Shown piece after piece: positions 1 to 10,888 of a DNA stretch of 64,000 bases (within the stretch, counting starts at the first letter, position 1; every line of letters begins with the position of its first letter). Under the pieces are notes generated by a model. The model had not been told where the DNA came from. It saw nothing but the letters and a program-made list of their open reading frames with translations, and made no database searches. The position numbers were made by a program, and so were the translations under genes. The stretch spans positions 229,177,556 to 229,241,555 of the forward strand of contig OX336398.1 in the NCBI GenBank assembly GCA_946902985.2. The letters are read 5' to 3'. The DNA comes from Meconema thalassinum. Taxonomy: Eukaryota; Arthropoda; Insecta; Orthoptera; Tettigoniidae.

Positions 1-3000
1 TCTTTTAATAAACATGACACTGATATATATATATAGGCACAAGGCCAGAATGTAGACGACCTTGCCCGCTGATAACCAGTTGTCTGGCCAGCTGCGATAG
101 ACCCTTCAACTTGTCGCACACCTGTCAAATGGACTCACTTGTCCTGCTATGATGCGTAAGAATCCAGCTCCCTCTCAAAAGCTTTAAATGTCCGCAAGAC
201 AACACATATATTGTTACGCAAATCTTTCAAATGCTTTACTCACATACCACTGGATTATTCTGACAATCCCTAAACTTGTTTAATTAGCATCAAATGTTTA
301 ATAAGCGTTGTTTAGAGTATGAAACAAACTCCTAAATGTGTATAACAAAAACTCATAAATAATTTATAACAATTAGAAATTGTTTATAATATTTGTCAAA
401 GACAATTAGAAAAAAATTTAAACACGCCTCTAACATTACATTCGTTCCACATTATTGTCAAAGATATTTACATCATTATTTACAATATTAACATTTAAAT
501 TATTTAAATTATTCATTTAAGAAATACATTTAACCACATGTTCATCCGGTTGGTAATTTCATAATCGTGTCAATATAATCGACCAATGAAGGTTAGTTAT
601 ACATATTTAATGTCACAATCTGGTTTAATAAAGGTTGTAATAATTATTATAATTATTTGTGACGGTAATCTTCATTCAAAATCTTATCTCAAATTCTTTC
701 AATACTCTTGTTAATTATAACAGTAAATTCACTTGATTAATTTTCAAAGGACTACGACAATACACTCCATCGGAAAATACTTCGCTTACAAAATAATGCA
801 CAAAACTGCATTAAAAATAGGCCCAAAATTCATCATATATTAATATATATGGCATCAAAATCTTCCACAGAACTTACAAAAATCTCCACTAACAAATTCT
901 TCAACATCATTAATTACTGTGGGAACCTTCTTCGTTAATTCAAGGGCATTATACATCAGCGACTTTCAACACGTCCGCTGCACTAGCGATTATACATTCA
1001 TAGTTCCACTTCAAAAATTCTTATAATCATTAATTGTTTCAAAACTGTTATCTGAAACCTTCGTGGATTTCATTCATGAATCGAAATGAAGTAAAAATTT
1101 GCCAATCACAAACAAATTTAATAGAGAATACGCTTATATACGCCTGTCTGGTCTATCAAAATTTAAGATTATCATCTTCAAAGAATTGTAGTATAAAAAT
1201 ACTATCATCAAACAAAGTGCGACTAAACTGCAAAATAGTCGAATAGAATCCAATTAGACTGGGGAATGCAAACATCTATTATTCAAATCTCTAATTGAGA
1301 AAAAACTCCTAACAAAAGTTCATGACTTTAATGCATTCAATAATTCATAATTAAAGTTCATCTTTCACAAAATTGTCTATGATGCAATGGTCGTTCATAA
1401 CTGACGATAAATGTCTGTGTTGCAATCAATTCAAATAACGACTAGTATTTCCAAGATCGTCGACAACGTAATGGATTTTAGCGCTCTAAAATCATTTAAA
1501 TGTTCTTCCTTCTTGATGATGACAGAAAATTGGTCAAAGTAATTAAACTGGGGTAGAATTACTTTAATAAAGTGACACGCTGTCTGAATTTAAATCTGCC
1601 ATAAAAATCATTAACTTACAGTCAAATCGTGACTACAAAAATAAGCGAATTACTGAAAAATCTAAATATCAGTCTCAACTGATCCAAAATCATTTAACTA
1701 TGCCCATGACATAACCATGTCTTAATAAATCGTCGAAAAAGGCATAACTCATCAAGGTGTACTGAGAATAGGAATCTCAAACAAGAATATAGGGCAAAAT
1801 ACATGAGGACAGAAAATATGGGAAAATGGTTGCTCAGATATCGCTAAAAAACTCAAATAAAACAATAAACGTTCACGACTACCTTATCTGCTGATTGACG
1901 TTCCACAGGAAAATTCCCCAAAGAAGACTGCTGATGGATCCATTTCACCAACTTGAAGATGAGCTCCATCCTCCAAACAGGAAACAGCACCCTCGGAGAA
2001 TCGAACTGCTTCCTCCTCCGGAAATTGCACTGCTCCGTGTAGACGAAAGACATCCTTCCGGCAAAATTCTTCTTTGTGAGTCGGGACTACCCTGACCTCT
2101 CTTGAAAAATCCCTGAAGTTCCAGTAGAAAATCGCCATGAAGTTTTTGTAGTAATTTCCGAAGAAATATTCATATTCAGTGAGTATGAAATCGTTTCCAT
2201 TGCTGTTTGATAGTATTCAGCGTTGAACCACGAAACATGGGTGTAGATGGTTATTCACCACATGTTCGCTTGTGTGGAATGGCGATTAGCGAAGTTCCAT
2301 GCTGCTATCTTACTCCGTTAATATATGTCCCAATTGCATTAAAGTCCTTTAGCCTTCCATCTTCTCTTCGGTTATGGTAATAGTAGAACAAACTGCCATA
2401 TTAAACTGCTCCATAATACTGTAGCGTTGTGTCACAAAAGCAATCTGAAGTCTCCCTATTGCACTAGCAGTGTCAGCCGTGGCGTATAATCTGACGATAC
2501 AAAGTGCTTCTCAGATGGCGAGAAAATCACTTTTGTCAGTCGTCTAAAATTGCCAATATCTTCCAAAATAACTCCGCGAAATTGTTCAACTTTTCTACAC
2601 TCCTTAATGTAGCACTGCACAATAGAATTAGCTTATAGGCGACCGCTAACTGTTCATAGCTAATCTTGTAGACGCGTTATAATGTGCGTTTTAACTTCAC
2701 CTAGTTTTACTCACTGTAAACTTGCACTGCTTGTCTGCTCGAATCTCGTTTAATGCGGTGGCTTCACCACGCGTTATAAAGACGACTCTTTCTACTAATT
2801 TCACTCGACGTCTCACCAAATGACTATATAAGAACTGAGACTGAAGATCTGAGCTTAGGTTCTGACGATTTGAGATCTGACGATTTGAGATATGAGTTGA
2901 GATATCAGAGGTATGAGCTATGACGATTTGAGACTCCTCTCTTCTGCGCAAGGCCTTTTATAAACTTCATAAGGGGCGTATCCATCCCTTCCATAGCGTG

Positions 3001-3640
3001 TTACTGCGTCATCGCTAGAAGTTCCAACTTCGTCAATACATGACGGATTTTCAAAATTCAAAAACTGAAAATAAACTTCACCAAAATTCCAGATCAATGC
3101 CTCTACTGCAAATGGATTTCCACAATTCTGCATTCCAAGAAGTATTAAAATACCATAGTTTCAGCAATCTCCGTCTTCCTTCAGACTATCGTTCATTGGT
3201 TCGAGCCTCCCCTCCAATAGCATAATTTCTTCCTCAGCACAATTCCACGTTTCCTGCGACTGCGTCGTAAATCTCGGATCTTTCTCGAATAAATGCTGAC
3301 GTCACTGAGAATCTCAGCTCAAGTAGCCTGCTGGCATAACGTCTGCGTCATCCGTGCTTACGTCATGACTATCCATGTCATAACTATGACAGCCATAACT
3401 TTCTTCATAATTTTCCAATATAGCCACCGTGGTCTCTATATAATTCAATTTACGGGGGCAGTACGTTTAAAACAGAAAGTATTCGTGAGATGTTGAACGC
3501 CTGCAACCTTGAATGTTTGCCATTCACTGAAACCTTCCACACCGCTTCTTCATATAATATCTTCCAACTGCAATGATCTTGTTATAGTATATGGACAGGA
3601 GCCTGTTCCTGGATTCTCAACTCATGACCTCTTGTAATCT
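1..3640. other. AT-rich stretch with no recognised gene
   Basis: No open frame here shows a recognisable protein motif, and the short ORFs on both strands look like chance. A somewhat richer patch lies at 1870-2140. A short degenerate direct repeat built on ctgacgatttgagat occurs about 2865-2935, just downstream of a TATATAAG-like string at 2824. It could be a decayed mobile element or host intergenic DNA; I cannot tell which. Confidence 0.5.
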
Positions 3641-3685
3641 GTATTTTCCTTATCTGCTCCTAAAGCAAAACCCAAGACATACCTA

Positions 3686-4246
3686 GTGCGTGATTTTAGT
3701 AAATTTAGTTCAAGTGATTTTAGTGCGGATGCAGAATTACTCCCTTGGGAGCAGTATTATAAAACAAACAACGTAGACGAAAAGCTCAGTCTCTTTAACC
3801 AAAACATCTACTTTCTGTATGACAAACATGCCCCTCAAAAGATAGTAAACGTTAAACACCATTCAACTCCATGGTTTAACAGAACAATCAAAGACTTGAT
3901 AAAGACTCGCGACAGAGCCCGCAAGGAATTTTTAAAGACAAAACGTCCGGATGACTATGGAAAATTCAGAATTCTACGGAATAACACAAAACAAGCGAAA
4001 AGAAATGCTAAAGTTAAGTACACATATAACCTCTTCAGACACTGTAAGAAATCTGCAGCATCCTGGAGGGCTGCAAAATCCCTTGGAATAGGTGCCAGCC
4101 CCCCACCTGATATCCAAATGCCAGTTTCCCCCTCTGAACTGAGCGATCATTACTTAAACGTAGTTCCCAACAGTATCACAACAAGAATATCCCAGACCGC
4201 AGAGCATTATAGGCTTATACCCAGAACAAATAGTGAAAGCGATTAG
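3686..4246 (+). pseudogene. LINE ORF2 fragment: endonuclease-RT linker region
   Basis: An open frame of 186 codons. It reads through a segment with the pattern RDFSKFSSSDF, PWFNRTIKDLIKTRDRA and YNLFRHCKKSAASWRA, typical of the region between endonuclease and reverse transcriptase in Jockey/CR1-type ORF2. The open frame actually begins just upstream (KAKPKTYLVRDF, about 3659), so the nominal start is not a real initiation codon. It ends a few bases after the next frame opens at 4233, showing a single frameshift that separates it from the RT domain. The endonuclease domain is absent. This is part of a dead LINE copy. Confidence 0.8.
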
Positions 4247-5780
4247 GTCTATTCGTACTAAAGCCAAAGGTCCGGATAACATTCCAATCTCCCTTCTCTC
4301 AAATTGTCTCGATATATTCCTGCCGGCCATTTTACACTTGTTCAACTTCTGTTTACAAAACGGAGTATACCCGACGCTCTGGATGTGTGCGAATATACGC
4401 CCAGTGCCTAAGAAGAGAATAACGGCGTCTTGCAGTGATTTCAGGCCCATCAGCATACTTTGTGCTCAAAGCAAAGTTCTAGAAAGAATAGTTCATGAAC
4501 AAATGTGTGAATATTTGACCGAGTTCCACATCCTAAATCCTCATCAATCCGGATTTAAGAAAGGTCATAACACAACTACCACGCTCTTAAAAATAACGGA
4601 CGACATACGCTCAGCAATTGACCAAAGACAGCTTACAATTCTATGCCTCTTTGATCTCAGTAAGGCCTTCGATTGCGTAAGCCATGAGTTGCTCCTTGCG
4701 AAGCTACACTCCATTGGCTTATCGCGGAATGCATTGTCTTCGTTTGAATCGTACCTAGCAGGTCGGCAACAGAGGGTGGTCTTCTTTGATGGCTCTTCAT
4801 CGAATTGGCAATCAGTAAAAAGTGGTGTACCCCAAGGGTCAGTTCTTGGGCCACTGTGCTTCTCGCTTTATATAAATGATATGTCCAGTGTATTCAAAAA
4901 CAGTCTCTGTCATATGTTCGCTGATGACGTACAGGCCTACTTCCATTTCAGTCCCTCTGATGCGCCTCACCATATAGAACTTTTCAACGAAGATATCGTT
5001 CACCTCCATCAGTGGACCCTAAACCATAACCTCCCGTTAAACATTTCTAAGACTCAACTTATATGCATTGGCTATACTAAACTTCTTAACTCTGTTGATC
5101 TTAACTCACTACCACCAATAAAATTACTAGACAATGATATCCCCTTCAGCAACTCTGTGAACAACCTAGGAGTAATTTCTGATAGAACCTTATCTTGGGG
5201 AGAGCATACCGCATCTGTAATAAAGAAAGCTATATCATCAATGCATATCTTGAAGCGGAATATGCCTTACACGCCGTCAAAAATGCGCAAGCTTCTAATC
5301 CAAACGTTGATACTTCCTATCATCGAATATGGATCAGTAGTGTATAACGACTTATCAGAAACACTTGACATAAAATTACAGAGAGTTCAAAATGCATGCG
5401 TTCGTTACATTTTAGACGTCAGGCGTGATGTACACATTACACCTTATTATGTAAAAATGCAGTGGTTGAAACTTCGTGAACGTAGGCAGCTGTCAATTGC
5501 GATCCTAACCCAGAAAATATTGTGTACAAAAACTCCTGGTTATATCTATAATGTGTTTAAACCAATGAACTCCGTCCACCACAGAGAAAATAGATTTACT
5601 GATTCCATTCTGCAGATTCCTGTCCACCGTACAACTAAATTCAATAAATCATTCCTTTGCACAGCTTCACGGCTCTTTAATACATTCCACCTTCACTCAT
5701 TTACAAACTCTGTTAACACTACACAACTCAAGAAATACCTAATATCAAGATTCCTGAAGGAATACGAATCAAAAATATAA
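4233..5780 (+). pseudogene. LINE ORF2 fragment: reverse transcriptase
   Basis: A 515-codon frame encoding the reverse transcriptase that copies element RNA into DNA at the target site. Visible RT blocks in order are KAKGPDNIP near the start, DFRPISIL, HQSGFKKGHNT, LFDLSKAFDCVSHELL, SGVPQGSVLGPLCFSLYIND and the catalytic box MFADDVQAY (about residue 228). A thumb/C-terminal region follows (NLGVISDRTLSWGEH, LPIIEYGSVVYND). The frame is intact from finger to C terminus, but the protein lacks its N-terminal half because of the frameshift near 4235 and the 5' truncation. It is therefore not autonomous as it stands. Confidence 0.9.
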
Positions 5781-6259
5781 ATATTCCATACAATTTTTGT
5801 TGTTGTTGAAATATATCCGTGCCATACAGCTTTCTATAATATTTTTAGTATCCAAGATACAACTCCCGTGGAATTGATAGTAGTTCTAGTAATCATGTCA
5901 CTCATGTAATTGTTTTAATAATAGATCATATTATACTTACATAAAAATTGAACCCTTTGTTACTGTATTATAATTTGTTTTCTTTTAATAGATATAATAC
6001 ATTATTAGGTAGGTTCTTTATTTAATTATTCTATATTCTAATTTGTATAATTCGTTTTGTATGAAGTGTCTGGTAATTGGCTCGTTTAGTTATAAGTATA
6101 TTTTATATATTTTTTTCTTAGTTGTTAATTTAGGTTTATTTTTAATTTTTATTCTTTTTAATACACAACTTCAAGCCAGAACATTGTATACGCTACATAA
6201 AGGGGCTCATTAGCCTCAGTGGCAGTTATCTATGAATAAATTCAATTCAATTCAATTCA

Positions 6260-7144
6260 ACATTTGGGTGACCGCCATTCCGTTTCCGTCAAGATGGCGG
6301 CACTATAAAACATGATACTGAGGTGCCCTTTGCTAGTGCTACCTCTGTACCAAATTTCGTTCAATTAGGTTTCCCCGTTTCACCGTGTTTTAAAATAAAA
6401 GGCGAATCGATTTGCACACATACATGGCCGCCATCCAAAAATTATTGGGCTGATGACCTAATAGTTTTGTCAAAAGATTCTTTATACATAAAGGTATAAT
6501 GTTGAAAAATTTGGTAGAGATCAGATGATTAGGTTGATCGTAATTTGATTTAAGCTTCTTACATTTGGGTGGCCACCATTACGTTTCCTTCAAGATGGCG
6601 GTGATATAAAACATGACACATAGGTGCTCTTTGCTAGTGCTACCTCTGTATCATATTTCGTTCAATTCGGTTACACCGTGTTTGAAAAGATAGGGTGAAT
6701 CAATGTGCACACATACATGGCCGCCATCCTCAAATTATTGGGTTGATCACCTTGTAACTTGGTCAAAGGATTCTTTATATATAAAGGTATAATGTTGCAA
6801 AATTTGGCAGAGATCAGATTATTATCTTGCTCATAATTTAAATTAAGCTCTTAACATTTGGGTGGCCGCCATTACGTTTTCGTCAATATGGCGGCGATAT
6901 AAAACATGATACCGAGGTGTCCCTTGCTATTGCTACCCCTGTACCAAATTTCGTTCAATTCGGTTTCACCGTGTTCAAATTGATAGGAGGGGAACGACAT
7001 TCAGAGTACACACACACCACAGACTCACACACACACACAGACTCATACACACACAGACACACAGACAGACACACAATTTTTGGCCCTGTGTAGATTTCAT
7101 AAGTCTACTTTCATTTTTTTTTTCAAAAATCGAAAGTAGGCTAA
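6260..7144 (+). mobile_element. Hairpin-ended non-autonomous repeat, copy D (5'-truncated)
   Basis: Three tandem monomers of about 295 bp start at 6260, 6561 and 6854. Each opens with catttgggtg(a/g)cc and contains gtaccaaatttcgttcaatt and atggccgccat. The third monomer breaks off into a CA/CAGA microsatellite (about 7008-7074). The element then ends with an imperfect hairpin (about 7099-7144, arms AGTCTACTTTC and GAAAGTAGGCT) and CTAA. It abuts the LINE tail. Its 5' end is not seen. Confidence 0.65.
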
Positions 7145-7634
7145 TATTGACTTTAGGTAATAAATAGTTTATTAAAAAACAACGTTATCTCTATAAACCA
7201 CCTTGGTACACTTTTTCTACCCTTCTGTGATTGTAAGAAATTTCCTTATCTGCTAGATCAAACCGAGATTGCGTCAGCGGCAGATGCTAAGTAGGTGAGA
7301 TTAGAATCTTGTGTGGGAGTAGAAAAGTATCCGTCACAGCTCATATTACTTGTGTCCATATACTTTCAACTCTCTTGTTACGTGTTATCTGTGCGAGCGA
7401 AGTCAATGTGATTCTCGCGTGCTTCAAGGCTGTGAAAGAAAACTTCAGAAAACAAGAAATACATTGGTAGGAATTCCTCTGACAATATGACCTACGACCT
7501 TTCTCTAGATCTCCTAGGAACTCGTAACTACAGTAGTGGGACCACGGGATCCCGTATTGCATCCTCTTATTTGAGCCCTTTAACTCTCCCCTCGACCTCT
7601 GTTGGTCAAGTTCTGTTCTCTTCGGACACCAATG
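7145..7634. repeat. Unclassified sequence, partly a repeat also seen near 39.1 kb
   Basis: No gene is visible. The last ~100 bp (accacgggatcc, gacctctgttggtcaagttc, gttctcttcgga) resemble 39080-39180 in the same orientation, which leads into a LINE or SINE 3' end there. Here the repeat is cut at 7634 by a Transib-type MITE and seems to resume at 8450 (gtgttatgg versus ggtattagg in the other copy). Confidence 0.4.
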
Positions 7635-8444
7635 CACAGTGGGTCAAAATTGAAATCTAGGGGGACAAAATTATTTTTACGTTTTAATCATGAATTTAGA
7701 TTGAAAGCAACGTATATAATTTGTTTACTTCATAATAAACATCAGTTAAGACTTTTATAAGCTACGTCTACACATGCCAGAAATTGCCTATGACTAGGAG
7801 TTGGATAGAGCAATCAGTTATCTCTTCAGAACAATTTTCTACCCCTAATTTACTTTTAACAAAGTCACAAGGTTCCACTTTTGGCATAATCGTCGAACCC
7901 AGTGCTTCAAACAGTTCTAAACGTGTGAGAACTGGTTGTGCGGCATCTTCTAAAATGTAAAATAACTAAGTAAGTTGAAAAAAGATGCAAAAAATCTTAT
8001 AACAGGCGTAAACTACAAGACATTATCTACATTTCAACATTAAATACAAAGTGACGCAGAGTGACGCGACATACTAAAAATCTAAGTGAAAATGTAATTT
8101 TAAAAATAATACTTAAATATTAATATAATGCAAATATAGCTAAAATTACGTAACAATTTTACCCATTAATAACTGAAACACATTACAAAGATCATACCTT
8201 CAGCTGCATGTTCCATCTTAAAGCATCACACTAACCACAAAGACAACCAAACCACAGCCACTTACATTCACCCTGCAATTCTGACTGCTCGAACAGTGGT
8301 TACAGATTTACACTAAGATGCGTTTATATCCCAGAATAGTGAGCGGCAATTATATGAGAATGCTGTAGAAGTAATACATTTTTATTTTTTAATTATGAAA
8401 ATAAATAATTTTGTCCTCCTAGATTTCGATTTTGACCCACTGTG
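7635..8444 (-). mobile_element. Transib-type MITE, copy 1
   Basis: An 810-bp element with inverted ends of about 43 bp starting CACAGTGGGTCAAAAT, the CACWGTG heptamer typical of Transib elements. Flanking 5-bp repeats are caatg (7630-7634) and caaag (8445-8449), fitting the 5-bp Transib target duplication with one substitution. Its interior is inverted relative to the second copy at 28422-29234. On the minus strand both copies keep a start-like ATG (about 8213), a GT donor (GAAG/GTATGATC) and an acceptor (TTTTAG/AAGATGCCG). These lead into a conserved frame beginning EDAAQPVLTRLELFEALGS. This is probably the first part of a lost transposase. Confidence 0.65.
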
Positions 8445-8882
8445 CAAAGGTGTTATGGTTAAACAAGTATTTCCGTAATAGTTCATTATGCAACGAGCCT
8501 ACAATGGCAATAATTAAGACACGACTATGTTTATGAAACGAGCGTATGCGAGTTTTATAATTTCCATACGAGTGTCTTAATTACCATTATAGGCGAGTTG
8601 CTTACGACTGTTTATGTTCGACGATTATTATTATAACTATTTTATGTTCGAACATAAATATTCATAAATATCTATCGAGATTTCGCTAGTTTTATGTACT
8701 GAACAGAGTGCATGAGACGCAGAGAATGCCTTGTATTTGACCATGGCCTCCTCGATTACCCTACTAAGACACTAGGCCCGGCAGTGAAATGTAAATTAGA
8801 AGGCCGTGGAACTCGTTATCTAAATGGTCAAACAAGAGTTTCTTGAGCTCTGATTGGTGGGAGAAACTGTTTCATAATGAAA
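8445..8882. other. No gene; contains a ~110 bp imperfect palindrome
   Basis: 8491-8602 is an imperfect inverted repeat: the left arm (caacgagcctacaatggc) pairs with the right arm (attataggcgagttg) around a centre near 8545. It resembles a small foldback or MITE sequence. The remainder shows nothing recognisable. Confidence 0.5.
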
Positions 8883-10296
8883 AACAAGAAGTTCCGTGAA
8901 GAACTATACAGCCTACTTTTCATGCCAATGATTATTCTACAGAATATGAACCTATCTAGAATAATGACGAAATTAAGTTGCTAATATCGAAATTTCCAAT
9001 TAGTTCGAAATACTGTATACCTGGCATAATGTATCCTAATAGAGCACTACAGTTGGCAGCCCTGATGACTGAATATATTCTTAGTTCTGTCTCTTACGGT
9101 ACTAAATACAAAATTTGGTTGAAGTCCACTGGATAGCATGGACGTTACATGCAGTTAAACATTGGATCTAACAGCGCGCGTAAAATCATGTTGGCAACAA
9201 TGTCATGCATGTATTGGTCAGAAATAATCTGAAATAATATGATCTATTGTTGTGCCAATTTTGAATTAAATCCATTAGTTAGTATAGAAGTTACATGCAT
9301 TTTAAAATTGGACCTATCAGCAGGCTTAGAATCATGTTGGCAGCACTGACGTATATTAGTTACTCCAAATTCGTCTAGAATGCCAGGTACTATACGCGTG
9401 CAAAGTTTAGAGCTATTGGCTTGCATACTTTCTGATATATTGATATTAGGGTAACAAAAATAGGGACAGCACATATTAACAGTTGGCAGCCCTGGTTGCT
9501 CCTTAGAATACGCATAGTCATATCTGTTATGGTACACATAGCACATACGAAATTTGGTTGAAATCCAAATGATAGTATGGAAGTTACATGTATTAAAGTT
9601 GGACCTGTCAGCAGGCTTAGAATCATGTTGGTAGCACTGACGTATATAAGTTACTCCAAATTAATATAGAATGTCAGGTACTATACGTGTGCATAGTTTA
9701 AAGCTGTCGGCTTGCATACTTTCTGATATATTGGTATTTGGATAAAATAAATTAGGAGCATTTATTGACAGTTGGCAGCCCTGGTAGGTCTTAAGAATAC
9801 GCTCAGTCATATCTGGTTATGTACACATACAACATACGAAATTTGGTTGAATTCCGCTTGATAGTGTAGAAGTTATATGCATTTAAAAATTGGACCTATC
9901 AGGAGGCTTATAATCATTTTGGCGACACTGCCATGTTTGGCCTCCTGGAAATTAAACTGAAATATTATGATCTGTATGTGTGCCAATTTTGAAATAGCTC
10001 CCATTCATACTTTCCAAGATATCCAACATGAAGCTCAAATTTCAATTGCGATTTTTTAGCAGTTGGTAGCACTGACATCATTTTCAAATATGGTCGTGAG
10101 ATATTCAGGTATAGATCTTTACTCCTACCAAATTTTGTTTCGATTGCTGCAGCCGTTTAGGAGTTGATAGGGGGGGACACACACACAGCCAGACAGACAG
10201 ACAGAAGGACAGACAGACAGACAGACAGACACACATTTGCCCGATCTCATAAGTCTACTTTTTCCTCATTTTTGCAAAATGTGAAAAGTAGGCTAA
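8883..10296 (+). mobile_element. Hairpin-ended non-autonomous repeat, copy A
   Basis: A 1.41-kb copy sharing both ends with copies B (16821-17976) and C (22895-24319, inverted). The 5' end is AACAAGAAGTTCCGTGAAG followed by gcctacttttc. The interior has about 290-bp monomers repeating nttagaatcatgttgg and gttggcagccctgg. A CA/CAGA microsatellite lies at about 10171-10233. The 3' end is an imperfect hairpin (arms AGTCTACTTTTTC and GAAAAGTAGGCT) followed by CTAA. No coding capacity; minus-strand ORFs inside are incidental. Confidence 0.75.
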
Positions 10297-10421
10297 TAAT
10301 GTTATAATGACCATCATTATGATACAGTTTTCTGACATATAAGTCAGGGACGAACATAAAAAACTAAATAGCCTATTTTCATATATTCCACTCTACGTGG
10401 AAAGCACAATGGACATCATTA
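10297..10421. other. Short unclassified spacer
   Basis: AT-rich sequence between a hairpin-ended repeat and a SINE; nothing recognised. Confidence 0.4.
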
Positions 10422-10740
10422 ACCCGGCGGCTTCGGTAGCCTAGTTGGTAGCATGCTGAGCTTCTATGTCCAGGGTTGTGGGTTCAAACCTGGCCGAAGT
10501 CATAGGATTTTTTAAGAGCGTTAAAATTCCTCAGTATGCTTCCTTCGGAGCGGAAGTAAAGCCGGCGGCCCCATGTTATAGATTTATGGCATGTAAAAGA
10601 ACATTCCACTAATTACGCTTGTTTGAAGCTAAATTATAGGTTAGATTTGACAAACACTCTTAGGTTCCAACGTTCGTCGCCAGGAGCCAACTGCGGTGGC
10701 ATCTAGTAACCAAGTTCAGAACTAGCTGTCGTTGACATTG
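10422..10740 (+). mobile_element. tRNA-derived SINE, family 1, copy 1
   Basis: The head resembles a tRNA, with an A-box-like TAGCCTAGTTGGTAG (10437-10451) and a B box GGTTCAAACC (10481-10490). It is followed by a body with GAGCGTTAAAATTCC and CTTCCTTCGGAG. A second copy lies on the minus strand at 33460-33779 and shares head and body through the GGCATGTAA(A/G)AGAAC segment. Pol III transcription is inferred from the boxes. The 3' end is approximate. Confidence 0.75.
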
Positions 10741-10888
10741 GCGTTTGGTAGCAAAAGTAGGAATCACTTGAAAATTGAATGTCTGCAGTCCTTACTTTAA
10801 AATAAAACAGATAACACTCATTGTGGTGTTTGAAGCCATATTTTCAGTGTTGCCTTAGTAAACAAGTGTTTAGTGCTTTTCAGTCGGT

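Larger units (their letters stand above)
3641..6259 (+). mobile_element. 5'-truncated non-LTR retrotransposon (LINE), CR1/Jockey-like
   Basis: A LINE copy that starts after the endonuclease domain. It contains the endonuclease-RT linker, reverse transcriptase and C-terminal region, followed by an AT-rich 3' UTR of about 450 bp (5781-6232). The 3' end is an AATAAA-like string and four TTCAA repeats (6235-6259), the short tandem tail typical of CR1/I/L2-type elements that lack poly(A). The reading frame is broken once near 4235. The clade is not resolved from motifs alone. Confidence 0.85.

Noticed and set aside
1853..2138. Overlapping frames near 2 kb as a gene
   Set aside because: Several frames are open on both strands over the same less AT-rich patch, none with a known motif.
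9244..9626. Minus-strand ORFs inside hairpin-ended repeat A (and similar ones in C)
   Set aside because: They arise from the tandem monomers and are not kept in phase between copies.
10422..10500. Functional tRNA gene
   Set aside because: A and B boxes are present, but no full cloverleaf, and the sequence continues into a repeated body found again at 33.5 kb; it is a SINE head. The same applies at 12974, 41451 and 46088.
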